The translations under genes and the position numbers were made by a program. A stretch of DNA of 64,000 nucleotides from Chrysaora quinquecirrha. Taxonomy: Eukaryota > Cnidaria > Scyphozoa > Semaeostomeae > Pelagiidae. This document shows positions 45,901-57,900 of this stretch, piece by piece. The notes beneath the pieces were generated by a model. The model saw nothing but the letters and a program-made list of their open reading frames with translations. It made no database searches and had not been told where the DNA came from. Location: the NCBI GenBank assembly GCA_014526335.1, contig JACTAT010000039.1:1446391-1510390 (forward strand), given 5' to 3'. The stretch's first letter is position 1; every line of letters starts with the position of its first letter.

Positions 45901-48900
45901 TACCCAATTTGGCATTTGACATTACCAGATAAACTAGTTTTTCATCATTCGAATCCAAATCCGTAACCTTGATATTCCGGTTTGTAATTGCTCTCATTTC
46001 AGCTCGGTCAATACTTAAACCGGTATTAACGGTCATATGCGGTACTTCATCGTCAACCGGTATAATATTAACCGGCACTTTGGCAGTTACATTATGAACA
46101 CCGTCTGAAACAACCAATGTGAAACTGTCACTTTTCGTCTCTGAGCCATCGTGTTGGTACAGAATTCCGCCTTCGCTGGACACCAACTGCGACTTTGTAA
46201 ACTCGGTAAGCGGTAATAGATCGTCGGCTTGAATCAAAAGCTCACCATGCTTCGGTTTTTCGGTGACGTAGAACACTAAATCTTGCTCTGGGACATCGGG
46301 ATCTATAGCATTCAGCAACGCAGCATTGAACGAAATAAAATCGTTCTCCAGCACGACAAATTGTCGCACAAGAACGACAGGAATTTCGTCGTTACTCGGC
46401 TGAATCAAAACGTTCATCGTTGTTGGTGGTGATGTGTTATTCTTATCGGAGCAAGTAACAGAAAATTGATCCACAGTCGGTTCGAAATCTTTATGATTGC
46501 TTTGTACGTAATTGACTTTACCGTTCATCAAGTCGAAATTAGAGAAAGACTTCGCGCGGATTCCGACTCTGCTCTGCTCGGATCCCTCGGCAGGCGTGAT
46601 CGACTCAATATATCCGTGTTCTGGTTGCTTTAAAACACTGCATGTGATTTTATTCCGCTCCGTGTCCACGTCCGTCACGAGTAGATTATCTGCGGCGATT
46701 GTCACCTTGAGACCTTCGTTGACAATAATAGGTTTATTGACGGTTAGTTTCGGCGGTTCTGAATCGACTGGTTGAATAACAAAATGAAGAATTATACCGT
46801 TGTAGCGGTTTCCTCCAAATATCCAATCATCCGACATGTCCGACAGTGTCAGGTTTAATGTGTCCGTACGTGATTTCAGGCCGATTTCACCAGCAATGTG
46901 TCTGTATGCGACTGTGCCTTCTAGCACGTCTTTCTGGGTGAATAGATTGACTTGGGTTCCTGAGAGAAGAAAAAAGTCGTGTCAGACTCAAATAATCATG
47001 TTAAAAAGCATTGCTACAGTTAAGTACAATTAAGCTACCGTGCTCAACTCCCAAATATGAATAAAAAAGCTTCAATGAATCACGAATTTCATGCACGTAA
47101 GGAGCAAGTAGCTTCCGTCAATACGGTTTGTTACTCGCATTGGCAAGCAACTCAATTCTGGCCTCAAATTTACTTCTGCATTCCAACAGAAAACATTATC
47201 TTTAGCGTGCTCCACACAAGTTGAGACAAGTTAAAGTTTAAAATACATTCCCTGTTAAGCAAAGCAATCTTAGAGTTTTGCGTGTGAAACTTAAGCCTCA
47301 AGCATAAAAAGCCTTAAATATTTTGGGTTTTGGCTAATTTCAAACCAGATCAGGCTGCTACTGGCCTAAAAAACTTGGTGATTTGCTTTCAAAAATAAAA
47401 AACTGAAACAGGCATTATGCTGCTAAAACATGGATAAGGACATTAGGTTTGGGTAATGAAAGTTTAAACCCGGAATACGTTTAAGCCTCCTATGATCAGA
47501 AAAAATGTGTAAGCTCGAAGCTATTGCAAAATTTGCCCGTGAAAGCGGCGTTGTCTCGCACCCTCAAATACCCCAAACTTATTCAATCTTTTAAATGTAG
47601 TAGTCGGCATCACTTTAAAAATCAAGGAAGAAAAAAATGTGGTTCGCAACTAACTATATTTGACAAGGGAGCAGAATTCATCTGCTAGAATAACATCCGC
47701 AAAATCAGCCCCAATCAAATTATTGGTTTGACTGATAAAGTGATGCGATTGGTAGATGGTAATTAATACAAAAATCCTTCATTCAGTGGTGAAAGTAACT
47801 TTAATTTAAAATTCTAAATAAAGATCTTGGCCCTTGAGGGAATAGCTCTGTCAATTCATTTTCCCTAAATTTAATTTATCATGAGCCGGTTTTGTGCACT
47901 GATAGGGTATAAGAATACGCACAGCCACAAAGTGACAGGAATACGGATCATTCAGTCTACATTTATACTTTACAAGTCAAATCCTAGAATCCGGAAATAG
48001 GATCCTTTGTTCCATATAATACAGCGCAGTAAGAAAGATAATAACTTTACGCTTATCCTGAGTAATCATTTTTATCTTTGCCCACCCTGAACATAATTTT
48101 GCTATATTTTGTATTCTAGAGACGAAAATAGCATTATACACGAGGAGTGTCTCTTAGGTTGTTCGTTTAGCTTTTGTTGTTGATGACATTATTTTCTAGT
48201 TTTGTTACTGTGGTTGATGATGATGATGATGATCAACTTGATGATGATGATGATTATTATTATTGTTAAAATGACGACGATTATGATGATGACGATAACC
48301 ATGATGGTTACAATGATGTTGGTGATGTCGATGATTATAAAGATCATGATGATGATGATGATGATGATGACGATGATTATGTTGATTATGATGATGATGA
48401 TGATGACAAGGATGATGATGATGATGATAATGATAATGATGATGATGTTGATAATGATGGTAGTGAAGACTGTGGGGATGAAAATGTTGGTGATGTATGA
48501 TGAAGATGATGACGATGAAGAGGAAGATGAAGATGGTGATGATAGGACAATGATCATGATCGTCAGTCGTGATGAAGACTGTTGCTAATGATTATGATGA
48601 TGATGATCATGATGATGATTAAGACGATGATAATGAAAATGCTAATTGATGATGGTGATGATTTTGATGACAATGTTGGCGATTATGATCATGCTAATCA
48701 TGATGATTATGATGCTGATAGATGATGGCAATAGTGACTGTAGTGATGTTAATTAAGACGTAATTATTACAGCAGCGATGATGGTCGCTAGAAATACGAT
48801 AAAAATAATCAGAATCAGTTCATCGGTTTTGGTCACGCTCTTGAAAAACCTCAAGCTTAAACCTCTTGTTTTAGTATCACCCTATCCAAGATCAGATCAT

Positions 48901-51900
48901 TAACCTTAAATATAATTGATATAAGACCTTCTTAAATATTGGTGGCATTTTAAGCGTACCGCTTGTCAATTTCAAAACAGACACGTCGTTCTCACTAAAT
49001 TATCCTAAGTTTCATTCGTTCAAAATGTGAATCTCATTTATGAAAAATCGCTTCGATGTTCCTGCTTCTCTTGGTTGCACACGGATGGAGATTGGCGAGC
49101 GATTTGGGGCAACTATTCGCGGACAGCCTGCCACCAGGTCGCTTCATTTTCATAGCCTTGGTGCGCAAAGCAAAAGGTTGCAGATTTGAGGCCTAAACCC
49201 TGTCCGTTTCCTGCGAACCTTTCATGCTATATCTCGAACGACAACCTTAATTCAATTCAATACAAGTTCTTAAGCCCCAGTTACACTACGCCGGCATGCA
49301 TCTTCGCGTCTTCAATTCTGTACCGGACAGAGCTTTCAGTTCAGAATCTGGTATAAGACGCTCCGCTAATCGACTTGAAATCATTGCGTTTTGAGGTGAT
49401 ATGCGTAGAACACAAGAAAGGACGCAGCGGAACAATATAATCATGCCAATCCGATATGTGACGTTTTGAATGCTCGTTTTATTTTCTATGAAATTGTTTC
49501 CTATTGTTTACTCAAGAATGTGAAGCAAACATTTTACTGCAACGTGTAACAGCAACGATGGCGACAACATCAACTCGCTGTGCTCGTGTAACTGCTAGGC
49601 AAATCGTGTGACAGCACGAAAATCAAAGTGCGTCAATATCATGCTGGCGAAGTGTGACTGGTAATGTGCCTTATTAGGCCCATTTGTCTCAACATACCTT
49701 GCTTCTCAATGATTCCATAATTTGGATTGTTGACGACAAGGAAAGTTAGCATCTCATCATCCGTATCTTCATCCGTTCCACTGATGATATCCTTGGTAAG
49801 AATTTTGATACCACGTTCCTTCACTTCGACTTTCGCTGCAAGGTATTTCACGCTGGGAGTTTGATCATCGATAGGAGAAATAACTGCAAAAAAGAGACAG
49901 AAATCACAAAATTTAGAACCGTTGTTCTCTGCCAGTTCTACTGTCTATCAGTACAATTCAGTGCAGGGGATTTTTTAAAGGATTTCCCACTAGCAGGGAA
50001 AACAGCCAAAAGGGCCCCCAATTTATTACATCCTCCACGATACCTAGTATCCGGCGCAAGCGATTTGAAATGGAAAAACATTGTGGGCTAAGGAAGAAAC
50101 TCTGGACTGTAACACAAAATGCATGCCTCAGAGGCCTACATCAGTTGAAAGCAAGCAAGCATAGTCGTGCGTAAACAAAGATTACTGCATGTTTATTGAC
50201 AGAAACAGAGATAGCTACACTGCTGATGGACCCTTTAGCTTGTGGCCCAACCGAAGTTTGATATTCTAGAATATAGATTCTGACCTCAGAAGAAGAGACA
50301 GCGGAGATTCTTCACGGTCCTCAACGTTTGTAAAAAGATGATTCGATTGGGTTCAAACCCAAAACTTGACGATCGTAACCCGGATGCCATTGATGGGCCC
50401 CTCCACCACACCACCTCTAGGATGCATGGACTCCACACTCTTGACGTTCAGTTCAGTCTTTGGTGTTTAGTCTACCTCGTCGATAACAAGTTTTCAGCAG
50501 TTTTTAGGCCCACTGGACAAGTCATGCATTTAGGCATGAGAAACCGATGTTTTGGAAAAAGACCCAATAAACAAGAGTCCCTCTGAAAGGTCTGTGAATG
50601 AAATAATCAAATTGCGATATTCCCTGTGCAGATGATGGGTTAACGAACTTAGGAGAAACAAAAACATGAATTTCACCATTAAGATAATTCCAACAAACAT
50701 TCTAGTTTTAAAAGATGAAATCTAATAATGATAATTCTACTATCTTAGTCCATAGGTGTCCACTTGCGTCCCATTAGTTAGGGGAATAAAACTAGAAATT
50801 CTTGGTGGAAATGGTGATTAATCCTATGAACAAATTCACATTAAAATAATCTGAAAAATGATTGGATTTGATTTCTATAATAATGATTACATATTTGGCG
50901 TTTTCATATATGGTAAATTGATTATAAGAAATCAATGCGTATTGTCTGATGGCCTAATGCGGTGCTCACGCAAGTATTATAGCACAAATTGGATTCGATA
51001 ATCAAGAGCAAAATCGTCTAACTTAATAATGGATGGAATTAAAGAGATTTAAGTTTTCTGACGTTCTGATGATCTGATGTTCAAGCTTAGAGCCAATCAA
51101 GAGAAATAACAGTGTCACGTGATCCAAATATTGTCCAATGACGTGAATTGCCGGTGGCGCTGGAAGGATTTATGGCCTAAGTTGTCACACAAAGCGCATG
51201 AACGATCAAAGATGTCAGAGAAATCTTTCATGGATTTGTAACAAGGGAATTCAGTCTTATTTCGTGAATATTTCATGCTGTTTCCACAAAGACGTGTTCC
51301 TTTATGAAAATTTAGCCCCTTCCGCTCAAATTTCAGTGCTTTAGCTACGATTCTCGAAGTCAGGCATATTCGATGGGTTGAATTATAGATAGGCCCATAG
51401 CGTCACCAACGCATGAGCGAAAAACAGAATCATGATACAAACATCTTTATAACAAGGACACCTTTATTTAAGAATGGTATGCCTTCTCAAGGTAAATAAA
51501 ACGGTCGCTTGCCTTTCAGCGTTCTTGCTGTCTTCTCAACATTTCATACCTCACGCAGGAAACAGTTAGCCCTGAGTGGTACCATTATTCATACTGACTT
51601 ACGCAAAAAATTTTTGTTTCTTAGAAAGCACCAGTTCTTGGACTCGAATTCTTAGGCCCTGGCCAAACGATCAAACATTTTTTGTCAAACATTCAAAATT
51701 TGCTTATCAAGAAAAGTGTTCGATAGTTTGGCCATGTCGCAAACTCTTGCTTCTCAAACATCTTTGCTTGCGTCAAACAAACCAGTTCTGAACTATTTCA
51801 AAAACATCGCAAATTGGAGAAATGTTTTGCGACGTGGCCAAATGGTCAAACATTGCTTGATATGCAAATTTCAAATCGTTTCGCCAGGGCCTAACACTAA

Positions 51901-54900
51901 CAGTCTCGCGTTGCCTTTATCTGATCAAGATCAAAATATGACCCAGACACAATGATACATCATCTGTCGTTACACTGACTTTTCAAATGAAAAGAAGATA
52001 CACAGATAAGAGCGTCATGCCGATTTTAGGTATTTTCTATTGTTTTTTTATCTACATAACGGTATAACATCGTTACCGCATGTGATAGCAAAGGGCCACG
52101 CAATAAAAACTCAATAGCTCTTCACTGGGTTGACTTTAAATTGTGACAGAAAAATAAGTTTGTTTTTTAAATTTCATTGTATGATAACCTCTCTTTTCAT
52201 GTATCGCAAATGGTGAAATGTCATCGTACATGAGATTTAGAACTAGTTTACAAGATAGAAAATGGATTCGGCAAGATCACTATCAATCAGTTACGTCACG
52301 CATCAATCTCGTCCCCACAGTCAACAATTCTGCAATTCTACTTTGATAATACGATATGGCAGTAGTCCTGAAAATTAGGCCAACATTCTGCAACCTGATT
52401 GGTTACTTAAAACAAAGAAATTTAAAGCGTCCACAATAATGAATTTAACTGCAATCTACAGTAAATCTTGGGCTAAAAAACATCAGGCGGCAGCAACATG
52501 AAATGAAATGGCGGAGACAGAAATTCACATAACAAATCTTGGAATCCTCTTTCGGCACAAAGTAAATGGCTTTCACTTTTCCGTGTCTACTAAGTCCTCT
52601 TATTAATTATTGTTAACGGCAAAAAATCGATCGAAAGCGGATTATGGCAGCCATATAGAGACGTAACGTTAATCACCCCATTGCGAACCAAGCAAGGCTT
52701 TGCACAAAACCCTACTGCATTGAAGACGACGTAGGAAAATGCCGAGAAGACCCGAAGTGCTTCTAAAACCCCTCTGCCTCTTGAATGAGTATTTCCCATC
52801 GCACTAGAGGAACCTAATAGGCTGTTTTAGCAATAGCATGCCACAAGGAAAGAAGTCGCAAGCAAGCATTTTAATCAAAACGCTACGGTAACTTCAATCT
52901 TGTCAATGACTGCGTGCTCATTGGCGGTCCCATCCTAGACCAAGCCAACAAAATGTCGCTCGCTCAGAGGAAAAAGTATCCATGACATAAGGACATATCG
53001 AAGAGCGCACATACAGGAACAGGAGCCATCAAATCACGATGGTTTATAAGACCTTTATCTTATATCAATCAGAAGTGGCGAACAAAATTCCATCGCGCGG
53101 CGAAACCCATTGGTTGGAGATCGACCGCGCGGCTTCTTCGCGAATTCCTTTGTCATTTTGATTACCAAAGCAAACCTTAAAAATTGGTATCTTTGCACAC
53201 ATCAGATATCAAAAGATAGCGACAGACAAATGGTGCTTGACCAAGGATTACCAAAAACAGCACAACCAGCATGATATTACCACAGCCAAACTGAATACCA
53301 GAAACACGTATAAATCATTAAAGGCTTCAATACTAAAGGAATTTGCAAGTTTGTTTTGCCTTTCAGAAAAATCGAAAACGAGAATTGAGGGTAAGCTGTT
53401 CTGAAAGTGCATTTCGAGGACAGTTTTGAGTGCTCAGTTCTGAAAAGAAGCTCAGCGTACGTTAGGCCCCAAGACATAAACTTTATCGTTAGAAACGCCT
53501 GTCAGATTGGCCAAAGCAACGAGAGAGAACTATATGACTCATGTAGGGTCCGAGATTCTTATTTAATGCGCATTCCAAAGCCCCTTATGTCTTCATTTTA
53601 TCTCCAGAGCAGCGTCTCCCAAGCTGTCACAACTCGAGAATGAGAATAGGACGGAGTGACGAAAAGTGCAACAAATTTGACGGACGCCCATTAAAACGCT
53701 CCCAAAAACAATAATCCGGTGTAACTCTTAAGATTTGCAAGATTAAATGAATGAAAGAATCGCTAAAGTTACTATCATGAAATCATTAGATACATTCCGC
53801 CTCCTGCCTGCCTTTTAATATGCAATAATCTGCCTTGTTTAGGGCGGTTCACGGAGGATTAAAAACCTTGCAACAGACTGCAGGATTTCCTACTCCCACG
53901 AGAGAAACAGTGAGCAGCAGAAAGAATAACTCTTGGAGCGGATTTAAAATCTTTCGATGATATCATGCGTCATTCTGTAAAACTGGATCCTTAAAAGCGA
54001 AAATCCGCAGAACTGCATTTTTTGTTTAACGGTTCGTCGCAGCGTAGATCGGAATGCTTCTTGGCAGTGCGCGGCCTCAACCTCAAGTCTTACCTTCAGC
54101 GTTTAGGCCAATTCAAATTCGTTACTCAAATGGTTATTGTTATCGCTAAAGGCTGTACTTTGAAAAAAAAAATAACCCTTATTCTGGGTTGAGTTTATTA
54201 CAAAAAACTGAATTTTAAGAACAAGGAGCAGCACAAGTCAGCATTCATGTATTACAAAACAGATGTTTTTTGCTGAAGAGCTAGGCCCATGGAGCCAAAG
54301 GTTGGGCCTAAGGTTAGACTTGAAAACAGCAGCAACGGCGATAAATTTAGAACTCCGCAACCAATTTTCATGCACAATTTAAGCGTATGCTTCTCAAAGG
54401 TATGAGTGGCAAGATGTGGGTTCAAAGCACTACGACATACACGTTTTTTTATTTGATACGCGTGGAAAAATATGAAGGAATGTAACAGTTGTCCAAATAG
54501 GATAATACCAGTTTGTATATGGTTGTCAAAGAACAAATTTCGACAAAAGGTTATCTGACAAGTTCACAGATCAAATACGATACCTTTCTTGAAATACTGT
54601 AGCTACAAGTTTATTTATAAAGAACCACTTTATAAGGAACCTAAACGTAGGAGGCCGAAAATGTAAAAAACTTATACTAGTAAAGACAGGATCGCCAAGG
54701 ATATTTTCTTTCGGAATATACTTATCACTGCAAACAAGCAGGATTTAGAAAGCCAATTCCATTCATTTGCAGTCAAAACTCGCATACATGGACTGCAAAG
54801 TGCAATGTACTACAATTTGATCAAAAAAAAATAAGGAACCTGAGGAACTAGGACTTGAGCTTGGTTTCTTATATAATAAAATGCACGTAGAAAGAGAGAG

Positions 54901-57900
54901 ACAAAGGGTTTTCAGCAAAATTAACATAATAATGGGCCTAAAATACAAATCAAGAATCCTTCAAAAAGAAAGCATGTTCTGGCAAGGGTCTTATGGTCTT
55001 ATCTCCGGATTAGAAAAACACACAACCTAATTCCAGGAATGTACTCGTCTGGGGTCTTAACAGGATAAAAAGTAAAAAAGATATTCCATGATCCTGAAAC
55101 GACCTTTGATAGTTGCCTAACAGCCAAGCGGATCAACTCAGGTTGCCCGCCTTTGAGAACCGCAGACTAGGGTACTGACGGAGGGATATCAAAGGAAAGA
55201 TCAAGGTTGAACAGGATTGCAACCACACCCATAGTAGTTTACAAAGCCTGCAGTCTTGGGCTACATTTACACGAGCAAACATGGGTCGGATCTAAAGTGG
55301 ATCTGAACTACTTTTGGTACGGTCAGATCTTGCGTTTACACACAATTCGTAGATCCGATCCATTTCTGGTCCGAGAATCGATCTTCGACAAAGAACTGAG
55401 AACTTGGGGGGTGGGGTTGGAGGCCCCCATCATTACCGCCTTTAAATACAACCAACTCTCTCAAAAGCAGTAACCTTCAATGGGCCCTAATAATGATCAC
55501 ATGATAAAACCTATACAATCATGGCCAAAATTATTGAGACAACAGTGATGAAGCCGTACCAGCCGACTGCCCCCCTCCCCCACCCAATGCCCAACATTAA
55601 TATGGGGGAGGGGGCGCCACAAGCAAATTGTCTCAATTAATTCTGACTAGGATTGTATACACGTTTTTTTATAAGAACAACCTTTATAAGAAACACCAGG
55701 CTGAAATTTGGGTCAGAATTCTTTGCTATCTCCAAAGCTATTTGAGATAAACACAAGAAAAGTTCATTAGTTCACCAGCGTGAAGCCCTTGACTGAAAAC
55801 GCATTATAAACATCTTTTTTAGAAGGGTAACAAGTGATAAATTGACGAAAAACCGCTATAAAAGTAAGAAACAGGCAGACTGAGACCGAAGGCAAGTGTT
55901 GTTATAAGAAAAAAGCGTGTAATCTTTCACAAATATTTTTAGACCAAATCCCCTCCCTTTGCTTTCCCTGTGGGATTCAAATAATCAACATCATACAGTA
56001 TTCCGTTATAGCAGAAAAGAAAAAGTATAAAAATGGACTCACCGATTGGTAACACAACAGGAACATTATGATAACCATCATTGATAAGAAATTCAATCGA
56101 TTCCTTGACAGTTTCAGATCCATCATGACTGTAGATCACGTTGTTCCGCAAAATATCTTGCAGAGGAAAAACATCGCCAGGTAACATCCGCTTTCCGCCG
56201 TTGATCAACGCGCCATGTTTTGGAGGTTTCATGATACCAACGGTGATGTCATCCGCCGAATTGTCATTATCAATAACGTTGAAATATTGTCCGCCAATGA
56301 CGGTTTGCCGCCTTTCATCGACTGGAACTGTATTGATAACGCCGACTGGCGCTTTGTTGTTTTCGGGTTGCAAGTCAATTTTGAATTCTTGTTTCTCGAC
56401 TGAGTTTCCCGCCGGATCAATGACGTCATATTCGAATCTAACCTCGCGGCGAGAACGGCCGATTTCTTTTCTCGGTGGCTTGTAGCCGATTTTAAAATGA
56501 TTAACTTGATTCTGGCTGAAAGTTGACACCGGTTTCTCCGTTGTCCCGTCTTGCGCCACGATTTCTCCCGCGTCGCCGCTTCCTTGATCCGTGAAGTACG
56601 GTTTCTTCATAATTTTATACATCAGTTTATCGTCCTCAGTATCATCATCCGTATAACGCAAATTCAGCTTGTTGAATTTCGCTAGAACGGTTTCCAAAGC
56701 TTTCATCTGAAGGGGGCAATTGGGGTACAACTTTGGCTTCAAATCATCGATTTTCTTTATGTTGATAACAAATGTTTTTAGGCCGGATTGATTGGGAATA
56801 TCATGGTCATCCCGCACTCTGAAAGTGAATCTATCGCTAAAGATTTCATTGCCGAAATGTTTATAGTAAACACGACCAATTATGATATCAGCTTGAGAGA
56901 ATTCAGTGATATTCTTCATGTAAAGCGAGCCGGACTTTACCCAGCCAGGTTCATTACCCCCTGGATTTGTCGTCTGTTGATAACAAATGCCACCAGCCAG
57001 GGGGGTATCGACGACTTTATAAATCAATTTAGTCTCATCAGAGTCAATGTCAACTGCACTGAGCAAGAACTGATTAATTTGACCCATACCTCCTTCTAAT
57101 AGAGTCATTCCCATGTTGTGTTTTAGCACGGGGGGTTCGTCATCTTTCGGGATAATCGTCACCGTTACCAACACATCCACCTCGTATTTACTATCTTTGA
57201 CTCTAATAATAAAATTATCACTATATGTATTAGAATCATCATGAATGTACCTTATCAAACCGTGGTTTAAATCTTTCAACGTAAAAGTGTTCACGGAGCT
57301 CCCCAATTTCTCTAACTGCCCGTGTTTCAGCCCCCCTACAACACTAATTTTCACATTCTCAGGTTTACCTCTTGTGACGATTTCCAAGGCCTCTTTACCA
57401 AGAGTTCTTGTTTGTCCTTCAAACATTGTCAGCCCTGTGTTTTTTATTACTTTAGGTACCCCAGTGTTCATTTCTTTCACGATCAAATACACGTAAAATG
57501 GAACAGACTTAGCACCCTCACCGTCAATAGCCTCGAACCAGATTTGAAGTGCTCTTGGAGCCGAGACTGGGCCACCAGGTGGTTTATAAGCTATTTTGAA
57601 ATCTTTGATATCTTTTTGATAAAAGGTTGTAATGGGAACATTCGGATTATCGGTGTTGATAAGCGTGCCCTCGCGGGGATTGAGCGGTCTGGTTACATTC
57701 AAAATCAACAAATCCGCGTCGGTTTCTTTATCTTCGACGGCCAAAACCACAGGGGTGATGGCAGTTATCATTGACTGGTCAACTTGGGCTGAAAAAACCG
57801 CTTCAAAAGATTGTGAAGGCCGCTCATTCTCTGGCGCTCTTCTAATCCGAACTGGCATGCGAATGAATTCCCTTTGTGCGATTTTCTTCGATGCTTTATC

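Larger units (their letters stand above)
49884..56042. other. FREM2-like intron 1 (6.2 kb), host to four transposon remnants
   Basis: Largest intron of the gene. It holds MITEs at 51655, 54606, 55516 and 55660, listed separately. GC-rich inverted pieces (GCGCGGCGAAACC / ACCGCGCGGC) occur near 53095-53135. No coding exon is missing: exon 1 joins exon 2 within one CSPG repeat. Confidence 0.6.

Noticed and set aside
44289..46775. Plus-strand ORFs within 44289-47033 and 55207-58469
   Set aside because: They are antisense shadows of the conserved FREM2-like exons or lie in intron sequence, without family matches of their own.
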